From: Acidobacteriota bacterium
GTDB lineage: Bacteria; Acidobacteriota; JAAYUB01
DNA: 32,838 nt
Direction of reading: 5' to 3'
Assembly: GCA_017996395.1 (NCBI GenBank)
Contig: JAGOHA010000029.1
Coordinates: 1-32,838, forward strand
Positions 15,473 through 24,759 of the stretch are shown in pieces. The translations under genes and the position numbers were made by a program. The stretch's first letter is position 1; every line of letters starts with the position of its first letter. A model generated the notes under the pieces. The model worked only from the letters and a program-made list of their open reading frames with translations, made no database searches and was not told the origin of the DNA.

Positions 15473-15487
15473 TGGCATGATGGTTGC
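15473..15487 (+). promoter_or_regulatory. sigma-54-type (-24/-12) promoter of hsp20
   Basis: TGGCATG, four bases, then TTGC: the GG and GC elements have the exact spacing of the TGGCACG-N4-TTGC consensus with one mismatch. Transcription should begin near 15499, leaving a leader of about 27 bases with AAGGAGGT before the ATG at 15526. No competing TTGACA/TATAAT pair was found nearby. Confidence 0.65.
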
Positions 15488-15525
15488 CAATAGCGGGATG
15501 AATGTTTGAGAAGGAGGTAATCACC

Positions 15526-15972
15526 ATGGTTGGAATTCGCAAGTACGATCCGTACAACCAGCTGTCCCGCGAGTTTGACCGGATGATTTCCCGGTTCTTC
15601 GACATGCCGCGGCGCTATGACGAGGAGAGCGAGGCGTTGGCGGCCTGGTACCCCCGCATGGACGTCAACGAGCGCGAGAACGAACTCGTCATTCGATTCG
15701 ACCTGCCCGGGATGAAACGAGAAGACATCCAGATCACGGTGGAGAACAACACCGTCACCGTCAACGGCGAGCGCAAGTTCGACCAGGACGAGAAGCAGGA
15801 CAACTACCATCGGGTCGAGTGCTGCTACGGGCGTTTCACCCGCAGCTTCACCCTGCCGCGGATGGCCGACGGCGAGAAAATGAAGGCCAAGTACACCGAC
15901 GGTGTGCTGGAGCTGATCCTGCCCAAGCGGGAAGAGGCCAAGCCGAAGCAGATCTCCATCAACGTCGGCTGA
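15526..15972 (+). CDS. hsp20: Small heat-shock protein, Hsp20/alpha-crystallin family
   Basis: A 148-residue holdase chaperone that binds unfolding proteins without ATP. The alpha-crystallin domain runs from about residue 42 to 134 and includes DLPGMKREDI (59-68), the ERKF...YGRFTRSFTLP stretch and DGVLELILPK. The C-terminal I-S-I motif (143-145), which docks between dimers, is present, so oligomers are expected. The ATG at 15526 is chosen because AAGGAGGT ends seven bases before it; an upstream ATG at 15502 would overlap that site. The gene has its own sigma-54-like promoter and is closed by a strong terminator, so it is mainly a single-gene unit ahead of grpE and clpB. Confidence 0.95.
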   Translation: MVGIRKYDPYNQLSREFDRMISRFFDMPRRYDEESEALAAWYPRMDVNERENELVIRFDLPGMKREDIQITVENNTVTVNGERKFDQDEKQDNYHRVECCYGRFTRSFTLPRMADGEKMKAKYTDGVLELILPKREEAKPKQISINVG

Positions 15973-16015
15973 GCGGCATCAGCCGACCACAGGGGGGCGA
16001 TGCCCCCCTTTTTTT
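15964..16015 (+). terminator. Double hairpin with T-tract after hsp20
   Basis: The first hairpin pairs GTCGGCTGA (15964-15972, including the stop codon) with TCAGCCGAC (15979-15987). The second pairs AGGGGGGC (15991-15998) with GCCCCCCT (16002-16009) and runs into seven T residues. The second is a classical intrinsic terminator; the first may strengthen it or protect the transcript end. Confidence 0.9.
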
Positions 16016-16049
16016 GTCCCTAGAATACGAATGCAACAGGGCGAGGATC

Positions 16050-16662
16050 ATGACGGACATTCCCATCCAACCGAACTTCGAAGGCGCCGGCACCGAGGCC
16101 GCCCAGCCCCCGGACGCCGCGCCACCGCCGGAGGTTCGGCCGGCTGAGAGCGCCGCCCCGGCGGAAACGGACATCGTCACCCGGCTGCGCGAGGAGTTGG
16201 CCGCATCCGAGGAGCGCACGTTGCGCGCACTGGCCGACTTCGACAACTTCCGTCGGCGCACCGCCGCGGCCAACGAGGAGGCGGCGCGGGAGCAGAAGAA
16301 GGCGCTGCTCCTGGACCTGCTCGAGGTGCAGGACAACTTTACCCGCGCGCTGGATCACTGGACGGGCGAGGACACCGAGTTCGTCGCCGGCATCCGGGCG
16401 ATCCGTCAGCAGTTGGAAGGGGTGTTGATCCGCCACCAGGTGGAGCGGGTCGCCGCGCTCGGCCAACCGTTCGATCCCCGCGTCCACGACGTGCTGGACG
16501 CCCGCCCGGATCCGACGGTCTCGGTGGACACGGTGGACCGCGTGTACAAGGAAGGTTACCTGTTTTGCGGCAAGCTGCTCCGGCCGGCTCTGGTCGGCGT
16601 GGCGCAGGCGATCCGGGCGGCCGATCCGCCGGCCGATCCGCCGGCCGGCGAGGAGGAGGACC

Positions 16663-16676
<14 letters not shown>
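16050..16676 (+). CDS. grpE: Nucleotide exchange factor GrpE
   Basis: A 208-residue co-chaperone that releases ADP from DnaK. The first 45 residues are disordered and rich in Pro, Ala and Glu. A coiled coil follows (VTRLREELAASEERTLRALADFDNFRRR), then the four-helix part and the C-terminal beta domain with the family signature VDRVYKEGYLFCGKLLRPALV. The ATG at 16050 has a modest GCGAGG ribosome site. No clear promoter lies between the hsp20 terminator and this start (TAGAAT at 16021 lacks a -35 partner), so expression may depend on read-through or an unseen signal. The gene overlaps clpB by 14 bases. dnaK and dnaJ are not in the window, which separates grpE from its usual partners. Confidence 0.93.
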
Positions 16677-19287
<2,611 letters not shown>

Positions 19288-19318
19288 GCGATTCGCGCGA
19301 ACCGCATCCGATTGGCGC

Positions 19319-19346
19319 ACCGGCGGCCCCGCAGCCGCCGGTTTTT
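19319..19346 (+). terminator. Intrinsic terminator after clpB
   Basis: ACCGGCGGC (19319-19327) pairs perfectly with GCCGCCGGT (19334-19342) around a six-base loop and is followed by a run of T residues to 19346. Confidence 0.85.
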
Positions 19347-19348
19347 CG

Positions 19349-19377
19349 TTGACACCCCGGAAACCGCCAACGATAAT
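19349..19377 (+). promoter_or_regulatory. Strong sigma-70-type promoter of the FHA-GAF-phosphatase gene
   Basis: TTGACA (19349-19354) and GATAAT (19372-19377) are separated by 17 bases. It sits directly after the clpB terminator. The predicted start near 19384 leaves only about ten bases before the ATG at 19395, so the leader is very short. Confidence 0.75.
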
Positions 19378-19394
19378 ACGCCCAGGTCACCCTC

Positions 19395-21158
19395 ATGAGC
19401 ACCACCTTCTGGCTTGAGTACAACCAGCAGCAGCGCAACTTTTCGCTGGACGCGCAGATGACCCAGGTCCGGATCGGCCGCGGCGCCACCAACGAGGTGG
19501 CCATCGGCGAGGACCGCGGGATCTCCAAGTGCCACGCCCGCATCTTCGCCTCCGGCGGCAAGGTTTGGGTGGAGGACACGGGCAGCCGCAACGGCACCTT
19601 CGTCAACGAAAAGCAGGTGGGTTTCCGCCACCCGCTGGAGGACGGCGACACGATCCGGCTGGGCAACACCCATCTCGTATTCCGCCGCCATGTCCATGAG
19701 GACCCGCAGGAAACCTTCACCCTGCCCGGGATGACCTGCATCATCTCCATCAAGGATTTCAAGGACCAGTGGAAGACCCGCGAAGCGGCCGCCCAGGCGG
19801 TATCCGGACCGGCGGCGCCGCTGAAGCCGGCGACCGCCAAGGCGGAAGCCGCTCCCGCCGCGCCGCCGGCGAGCCCGGTGGTGGATACGCTGGCGGCCGA
19901 GGTGAAGCGCTTCGGCGTGCTCCAGGAAATCGCCTCCTCCCTGCTGGACCAGCGGGACCTGAACCACCTCTTCCACGACTGCCTCCAGCTCATCGTTTCG
20001 GTGGTGCCCGCCCGCCGCGGCTGCCTCATGATGATCGAGGGCGGGGAGCTTCAGGTCAAGTCGTACTGGACCGGCGGGCGGGTGGCGGACACGCCGGCCG
20101 CCGCCGACATCATCCAGTTCAGCCGGACCGTCCAGCGCCTGGTGATCGAGAAGAAATCCGCCGTCCTCACCACGAACGTGGAGAGCGACCCCCAGCTCGA
20201 GGAGGCGCGCAGCATCATCGTCCAGGGGATCAAGTCGATCATGTGCGTCCCGCTCTGGAACGGCGAGAAGACGTACGGCCTGATCTACCTCGACAGCCCC
20301 TCCATCGAGAAGGACTTCAACAAGGACAACCTGCAGCTCCTCACCGCCATCGCCAACCTGGTGACGATGAAGATCGAGAATTACCTGTACATCCAGGAGC
20401 TCCTCCTGAAGAAGGCGATGGAGAAGGAGCTGGAGTACGCCGCCGACGTGCAGAAATTCCTGATCCCCGAGCGCTTCCCCCGGGTTTCGGATCTGGACGG
20501 CGCGGTCTTCTACCGCTCCTGTCTCCAGTTGGCCGGGGATTATTACCACGTGTTCGTCCTCCCGGACGGCCGCTACCTGTTCATCATCGCCGACGTGATG
20601 GGCAAGGGGATGGGGGCGGCGCTGCTCACCGCCTCGCTCCACGCCTATCTCAACTCGCTGTGCGAGCGGGCGCTGGACCTGGGCGAGCTGCTGGGCGACC
20701 TGAACCGGCGGATCCACACGCAGTGCGACGGGCAGATCTTCGTGACGCTGTTCGCGCTGGCGGTGGACGCGGCGAGCGGGCGCGCCTGGTACTGCAACGC
20801 CGGACACAACGAGGCCATTCGTGTGCGGGAGGATGGGAGCTCGGATCTGTTCGTCGAGGGCGGGCCCATCCTCGGCATCCTGCCTGAGGGCGTCTTCCAG
20901 GTCACCGAGGCGGAACTCGGCGACGGGGACCTGCTGCTGCTCTACACCGACGGCCTCACCGAGGCGGGGAACGATGCCGACGAGTTTTTCGGCCGGGACC
21001 GCGTGGTCCAGTTCCTGGTGCAGGAGCGCGACAACACCCCGGACGAAATCTGTGAGCGGCTCATCCAGACCGTTGAAAAATTCCAGGGCGCCAAGCCCCA
21101 ACGGGACGATTTGACGGGCATCTTGATCCGGTTTCTCCCCGGGAAAAAATGCAGTTGA
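19395..21158 (+). CDS. FHA-GAF-PP2C (RsbU/SpoIIE-type) serine phosphatase
   Basis: A 587-residue signalling protein. The FHA domain (about 25-98) has the phosphothreonine-binding residues Gly28-Arg29, Ser44, His47 and SRNG (64-67). An Ala/Pro-rich linker (about 130-163) leads to a GAF domain (about 170-330) and a short coiled coil. The PP2C-type phosphatase covers about 360-582: Asp382 in GDYY, Asp400 in ADVMGKG, Asp519 in LYTDG and Asp571-572 in RDDLT. The second acidic position of the usual GDYYD motif is His385 here. Proteins of this sort act as partner-switch phosphatases that control anti-sigma antagonists. The FHA domain suggests that it reads the output of a Ser/Thr kinase, perhaps the one encoded in this window. 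It has its own promoter. The stop overlaps a TTGACA in front of the next gene. Confidence 0.92.
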   Translation: MSTTFWLEYNQQQRNFSLDAQMTQVRIGRGATNEVAIGEDRGISKCHARIFASGGKVWVEDTGSRNGTFVNEKQVGFRHPLEDGDTIRLGNTHLVFRRHVHEDPQETFTLPGMTCIISIKDFKDQWKTREAAAQAVSGPAAPLKPATAKAEAAPAAPPASPVVDTLAAEVKRFGVLQEIASSLLDQRDLNHLFHDCLQLIVSVVPARRGCLMMIEGGELQVKSYWTGGRVADTPAAADIIQFSRTVQRLVIEKKSAVLTTNVESDPQLEEARSIIVQGIKSIMCVPLWNGEKTYGLIYLDSPSIEKDFNKDNLQLLTAIANLVTMKIENYLYIQELLLKKAMEKELEYAADVQKFLIPERFPRVSDLDGAVFYRSCLQLAGDYYHVFVLPDGRYLFIIADVMGKGMGAALLTASLHAYLNSLCERALDLGELLGDLNRRIHTQCDGQIFVTLFALAVDAASGRAWYCNAGHNEAIRVREDGSSDLFVEGGPILGILPEGVFQVTEAELGDGDLLLLYTDGLTEAGNDADEFFGRDRVVQFLVQERDNTPDEICERLIQTVEKFQGAKPQRDDLTGILIRFLPGKKCS

Positions 21159-21199
21159 CAATTATTGGCTCTTGGCGAAAAATTGCTTCCAAGTATAGC
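21155..21199 (+). promoter_or_regulatory. Possible promoter region of the acidic protein gene
   Basis: A perfect TTGACA (21155-21160) overlaps the phosphatase stop, but its best -10 partner after 17 bases is only AAAAAT (21178-21183). A second pair is TTGGCG (21172-21177) with TATAGC (21194-21199) after 16 bases. The 54-bp gap is AT-rich compared with its surroundings. Either pair could work, or the gene could be read from the upstream promoter. Confidence 0.4.
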
Positions 21200-21212
21200 C
21201 GGAAGGTGTGCC

Positions 21213-21656
21213 ATGAAGATTTTTGAAGACTCTCTTCATTCCGACGCCGCATGGTTGCCGGCCGTGCTGTTGGCCAAGAAGAAGAAGGACGACGACTTTG
21301 ACGACGACGAGCTGCCGGACGATCTCGACGACGACATCGATGAGATCGAGGATTGGGACGAGGACGAAGAGGGCAACGGAGAGGACGCCGACGACGAGGA
21401 GTGGGAGGACGAGGACGACGAAGAAGGCGGGGACGAAGACGAAGATGAGGACGAGGACGAGGAGGATGGCGAGGACGAGGATTGGGATGACGAGGAATAC
21501 GAGGACTGGGAGGATGACGAGGACGAGGAGGAGGAGGACGACGAGGACGAGGACGGTGAGTGGGAGGAAGAGGGAGAACCCGAAAAGCCGGGCGAGTGGG
21601 ACGACGACTACATCGATTACGATACTGACGATTACGATTACGAGGACTGGAACTGA
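21213..21656 (+). CDS. Extremely acidic protein of unknown function
   Basis: A 147-residue protein in which about 91 residues are Asp or Glu by hand count (about 50 Asp and 41 Glu). It has no Arg and only six Lys, four of them clustered at 22-25. The first 21 residues differ from the rest: they contain the hydrophobic stretch DAAWLPAVLLA, followed by KKKK and then the acidic tract. Trp and Tyr recur through the tract (for example Trp48, 64, 91, 99, 117, 129, 146), and the end is rich in Tyr. The ATG at 21213 has GGAAGGTG upstream, which supports real translation. I recognise no family. The sequence should be disordered and could bind calcium, basic proteins or act as a DNA mimic; these are guesses. 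It lies between a phosphatase and a SAM hydrolase gene. Confidence 0.7.
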   Translation: MKIFEDSLHSDAAWLPAVLLAKKKKDDDFDDDELPDDLDDDIDEIEDWDEDEEGNGEDADDEEWEDEDDEEGGDEDEDEDEDEEDGEDEDWDDEEYEDWEDDEDEEEEDDEDEDGEWEEEGEPEKPGEWDDDYIDYDTDDYDYEDWN

Positions 21657-21657
21657 G

Positions 21658-21678
21658 CGCGGGATGAGCGGTCCCGCG
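21658..21678 (+). terminator. Hairpin after the acidic protein gene
   Basis: CGCGGGA (21658-21664) pairs with TCCCGCG (21672-21678) around a seven-base loop, immediately after the stop codon. The following bases (TTATCC) are a poor T-tract, so termination would be weak. Confidence 0.4.
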
Positions 21679-21793
21679 TTATCCGGACGTACACCGCGAT
21701 CCCGGCAGCCCGGGTGGCCGCCGGATAGTCGGCGTCGCCAACGACGCCACGATCCGCGATGACGGGGGCAGGCAACACCCACAGGAGGCGGCC

Positions 21794-22594
21794 ATGGCGC
21801 GTCGGTGCGTGTCTCTGATCACCGATTTCGGTCTCGCCGGCCCGTTCGCCGGAGCGATGAAGGGAACCATCCTCCGGATCAACCCTGAAGTCAACGTGGT
21901 GGATGTCACCCACTCCATCACGCCGGGCGACATCCTGGAGGCCGCCTTCGTGTTGAGCTGCTCCTTCCGGTTCTTCCCGGACCGGAGCATCCACGTCGTG
22001 GTGGTGGACCCGAAGGTGGGCAGCCAGCGGCGCGCCCTGCTGGTCTCCATCGAGAATCACTTTTTCCTGGCCCCCGACAACGGCGTGCTGAGCTACATCC
22101 TCACCCGCGAGGAGGTGTACGGCATCTTCAGCGTCACCGAGGAGCACTTCTTCCAGAAGCCGCTGAGCAGCACCTTCCACGGCCGGGACGTGTTCGCGCC
22201 CGTAGCCGGCTGGCTGAGCAAGGGCGTGGAGTCCACCCAGTTCGGTGAACCCATCACCGACCCGCTGGTGCTGGACATTCCCAAGCCCCAGGAGGTCCGG
22301 CCGAAGGCCTGGAAAGGATCCATCCTCTACGTGGACACGTTCGGCAACCTCATCACCAACTTCACCCCGGAGCACATCCCGCTGGACGAGCAGGGGTATC
22401 CGGCGGTGGCCAAGGTGCTCCACCTCCACGGCGAGATCACCAAGTTCCGCCGCTTCTTCGCCGAGTTCACCGACAAGGACCCGTTCCTGATGCTGGGCTC
22501 GTCCGGCTACTACGAAATCGTCGTCAACAACGATTCGGCGGCCAAGGTGCTGGGCCTGAAAGCGGGGAGCGAAATCGGCGCCATCGGGAAGTGA
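21794..22594 (+). CDS. SAM hydroxide adenosyltransferase (SAM hydrolase), DUF62 family
   Basis: A 266-residue enzyme of the chlorinase/fluorinase superfamily. Family members without the halogenase-specific loop split S-adenosylmethionine into adenosine and methionine with an activated water. The catalytic Asp-Arg-His set can be read as Asp72 and Arg79 in VDPKVGSQRR and His129 in FHGRD. The SAM-binding start SLITDFGLAGPFAGAMKG and the C-terminal barrel with VDTFGNLITNF are typical. Length is normal, and no fluorinase-type insertion is evident. AGGAGG lies just before the ATG at 21794. The physiological reason for SAM hydrolysis is unclear. A GC-rich hairpin (22600-22619) without a T-tract follows. 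Confidence 0.9.
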   Translation: MARRCVSLITDFGLAGPFAGAMKGTILRINPEVNVVDVTHSITPGDILEAAFVLSCSFRFFPDRSIHVVVVDPKVGSQRRALLVSIENHFFLAPDNGVLSYILTREEVYGIFSVTEEHFFQKPLSSTFHGRDVFAPVAGWLSKGVESTQFGEPITDPLVLDIPKPQEVRPKAWKGSILYVDTFGNLITNFTPEHIPLDEQGYPAVAKVLHLHGEITKFRRFFAEFTDKDPFLMLGSSGYYEIVVNNDSAAKVLGLKAGSEIGAIGK

Positions 22595-22681
22595 CCGCCC
22601 GCCGCCGGGGGGGGCGGCGCGGGGGAATGGTGGATGGGGGAAATGGTGGACCGGTATCCGCGCTTGTCATTCGTGATCGTC

Positions 22682-22708
22682 ATCGTAATTCGTAATCGTG
22701 ATCGTAAT
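22682..22708. repeat. Left arm of a perfect 27-bp inverted repeat
   Basis: These 27 bases, made of ATCGTAAT-type words, are the exact reverse complement of 22985-23011. The arms are about 276 bases apart and are themselves built of smaller direct repeats. Confidence 0.8.
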
Positions 22709-22736
22709 TCGTAATCGTGCCTCGACTCGGCATCCT

Positions 22737-22768
22737 CACCACGAAGTCACAGAGGACACGAAGGATTC
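22737..22768. repeat. Dispersed intergenic repeat, copy 1
   Basis: This segment starts CACCACGAAGTCACAG and aligns with 32787-32819 at 25 of 33 positions with one gap. Both copies are in intergenic DNA, and similar cacag/gaggacac-type text is familiar from intergenic regions of other environmental bacteria. Confidence 0.55.
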
Positions 22769-22984
22769 AATTATTTTCATTGATCATTTTTCATCGGTCC
22801 ACTGTCATTGATCATTTCGGATGGTGAATCGGGAGACGAGAGTCGGGAGACGGTAGACGGAAAATTGCAGACAAACGAGTAGACCCGAACCGCGAACTCC
22901 GATCCGCCAGTCCCGATGTCCGATGTCCGAAGTCCGATGTCCGAAGTCAGGAAATCGGGAACGAGCCTCCAGCCTCGAGCCTCG

Positions 22985-23011
22985 ATTACGATCACGATTA
23001 CGAATTACGAT
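22985..23011. repeat. Right arm of the perfect 27-bp inverted repeat
   Basis: Exact reverse complement of 22682-22708. The surrounding words continue the similarity imperfectly on both sides. Confidence 0.8.
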
Positions 23012-23095
23012 CACGAATTACGATTACGACAGAAAACCTGTTCCCCTGACTCCTGTCCCCTATCCCCTATCTCCTATCTCCTATCTCCTGTCTCC

Positions 23096-24625
23096 TCACT
23101 CCCCCTGGGCGCGGAGCTCCGTCTCGAAGATCTCCACCAGCTTCGGGTCGTACCGGCTGCCGGCATTGCGCCGGAGGTCGGCAAACGCCTCGTCGAACGA
23201 GCGGCCGATCTGGTAGCTATTGGGATTCGTCATGGCGTCGAACGATTCGGCGATGGCGATGATCCGGGCGCCCAGGGGGATCGCCTCGCCGGCCAGCCCG
23301 GCGGGATACCCGCTGCCGTCGAGGTTTTCGTGATGGGACCGGATGAGCGGCACCAGTTCCCGCCACAGGGTGATCCGGCCGACCAGCTCGGCGCCCAGGA
23401 GCGGATGCCGGCGGTGGTTCTCCGGATCGTGCTTCTGGTCGGCGGGCACTTTGACCATGCCGATATCGTGGAGCAAGGCGGCGAAGTAGAGCTGCTTGCG
23501 GGCGGCCTCGTCGATGTTCAGGCGCCGGGCGATCATGCCGGAGTAGCGGGCGACGTTGCGCAGGTGATCGCGCGCCACGGTGGTGCCCTCCAGGGCCTGG
23601 ACCAGCAGCTCGATGGTGTGGGTGAAATAGTTGAGCTGGATCTCCCGGAACTGGGCGTTGTGGATGCTGACGGCGGCGTGGCCGGCGAGGGCCTGCAGGA
23701 GGCTCAGCTCGGCGCGCTCGAACGCGCCGGCGTCCTGCAGCTTGTGCACCAGGACCAGCGCGCCTTTGGCCTCCTCGCCGAGCACCAGCGGGGCCGCCGC
23801 CACCTGGATCCGGCCCGGCGCGTAGGCCAGCGGCCCGCCGCGCAGCGGCTCGCCGTCGAACAGCAGCGCCTCCCGCGCCTCGGCGGCGCGTCGGACCGCC
23901 GTCCGGTAGAACTCCAGCCGCTCCTCGCCCGACTCTTCGATGGTGTGGCCCACTTCGGCGGTCAGCCGCCACTCCCCCTCGGCGGGCATGAACAGGTACG
24001 TGCCGGACACGCGAAAAAGCTGCATGGCGCCCTGGACGAGCTGGTCGTAGACCTCCTGCGGGTGCGGCGAATGCGATACGGCGCCCGAGATGGACACCAG
24101 CTGCTCCAGGTTGGCGCGCGAGCGGTCCATGGCGCCCAGCGTGGCCAGCATCCGCCGTCGGGTCTGGAAGTAGCCGAGCAGGGAGAGCACGAACGACGCG
24201 CAGATCACGCCGATGATGGAGTAGAGCAGGGTGGGATCGCCCTTGGCCAGCAGCTCCGGGATGATGTACATCATCAGCAGCATGGCGATGCACACCAGCG
24301 GCAACAGCGACACGATGATGTACACGCGGATGAACACGGCCAGCGGCCGGGCCACCGCCACCTTCGGGTCGCTGACCCGGTGCGGCTGCTTCATGGTGAT
24401 GAAGTAGCCGGCCAGGTAGGTCACCACCAGGACGAGCAGGACGCCCATGGCGAGGTAGAACACGGTGGTGCCGCCGTGCTGGAGGAGCCGCGGAAAGACG
24501 TAGGCGAACATGATCGCCGACAGGCAGGCCAGGGTAAGGAGCACGGCGACAGCCAGCGGGGCGCTGGTCTGGCGGGCGCCTTCGACTCCTTCCCGCGGCA
24601 GGATGCGTTTCGGTTCGGCCACCAT
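23096..24625 (-). CDS. Membrane GAF/HD-GYP domain protein (c-di-GMP phosphodiesterase-like)
   Basis: A 509-residue protein with four membrane segments (about 23-48, 54-77, 93-123 and 133-153), a GAF domain (about 170-325) and a C-terminal HD-GYP domain (about 335-505). The metal-binding and signature residues are His386-Asp387 in LLHDIGM, His431-His432-Glu433 and DGSGYP (436-441). HD-GYP enzymes linearise cyclic di-GMP. The usual Lys of HDxGK is Met390 here, so activity may be altered. The ATG at 24625 follows AGGTGAG. It probably senses a membrane or cytoplasmic signal through GAF and adjusts second-messenger levels. It is divergent from nadB, with its own promoter. Confidence 0.9.
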   Translation of the reverse strand: MVAEPKRILPREGVEGARQTSAPLAVAVLLTLACLSAIMFAYVFPRLLQHGGTTVFYLAMGVLLVLVVTYLAGYFITMKQPHRVSDPKVAVARPLAVFIRVYIIVSLLPLVCIAMLLMMYIIPELLAKGDPTLLYSIIGVICASFVLSLLGYFQTRRRMLATLGAMDRSRANLEQLVSISGAVSHSPHPQEVYDQLVQGAMQLFRVSGTYLFMPAEGEWRLTAEVGHTIEESGEERLEFYRTAVRRAAEAREALLFDGEPLRGGPLAYAPGRIQVAAAPLVLGEEAKGALVLVHKLQDAGAFERAELSLLQALAGHAAVSIHNAQFREIQLNYFTHTIELLVQALEGTTVARDHLRNVARYSGMIARRLNIDEAARKQLYFAALLHDIGMVKVPADQKHDPENHRRHPLLGAELVGRITLWRELVPLIRSHHENLDGSGYPAGLAGEAIPLGARIIAIAESFDAMTNPNSYQIGRSFDEAFADLRRNAGSRYDPKLVEIFETELRAQGE

Positions 24626-24656
24626 GGCTCACCTGCGGCACATTCGGGCTATTGCT

Positions 24657-24686
24657 AGTGTACGGAGGGGCGGTTTCTTTTGTCAA
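24657..24686 (-). promoter_or_regulatory. sigma-70-type promoter of the HD-GYP gene
   Basis: On the minus strand TTGACA (24681-24686) is followed after 18 bases by TACACT (24657-24662). The start would be near 24650, about 25 bases before the ATG. For divergent nadB only a weak pair (TTGCAA, then GAAAAT after 18 bases) can be seen. Confidence 0.5.
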
Positions 24687-24759
24687 CAGGATGTTGGATG
24701 GGTTTGCAAAAGGCCGCCGTCCTGTGCGAAAATGCTTGATTTAGAGAGGCATCACCGCC

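Larger units (their letters stand above)
15154..15525. other. Regulatory region between the four-cysteine gene and hsp20
   Basis: This 372-bp stretch has no gene. It is AT-rich compared with its surroundings, especially 15411-15475. It holds the palindrome at 15391-15409, an IHF-like site and a -24/-12 promoter, all reported separately. A half-copy of the palindrome, ATATTCCCC, occurs at 15273-15281. On the minus strand I found no convincing promoter for the four-cysteine gene. Confidence 0.7.
22595..23095. other. Non-coding stretch of short word repeats
   Basis: About 500 bases without a credible gene. In order it holds a G-rich start, an array of CGTAAT/CGTGAT words (22672-22718), a stretch similar to the window's right end (22737-22768), two copies of CATTGATCATTT, tandem GTCCGA words (22916-22947), the inverse copy of the first array (22982-23030), and tandem CCTATCTCC-type words (23060-23095). 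Frames that cross it consist of repetitive residues and lack ribosome sites. Confidence 0.75.

Noticed and set aside
15499..15525. An RNA thermometer in the hsp20 leader
   Set aside because: The predicted leader is only about 27 bases and shows no stem that would hide AAGGAGGT.
15819..16049. An in-frame extension upstream of grpE
   Set aside because: It lies inside hsp20 and the terminator; the ATG at 16050 gives the normal GrpE start.
21162..21782. A Val/Leu-rich minus-strand frame that looks like a membrane protein
   Set aside because: The complement of GAC/GAG codons reads as Val and Leu, so the hydrophobicity is a by-product of the acidic gene. No ribosome site was seen.
22777..23014. 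Small minus-strand frames in the repeat-rich gap
   Set aside because: Their residues come from the word repeats (for example repeated TSDIG), and they have no ribosome site.
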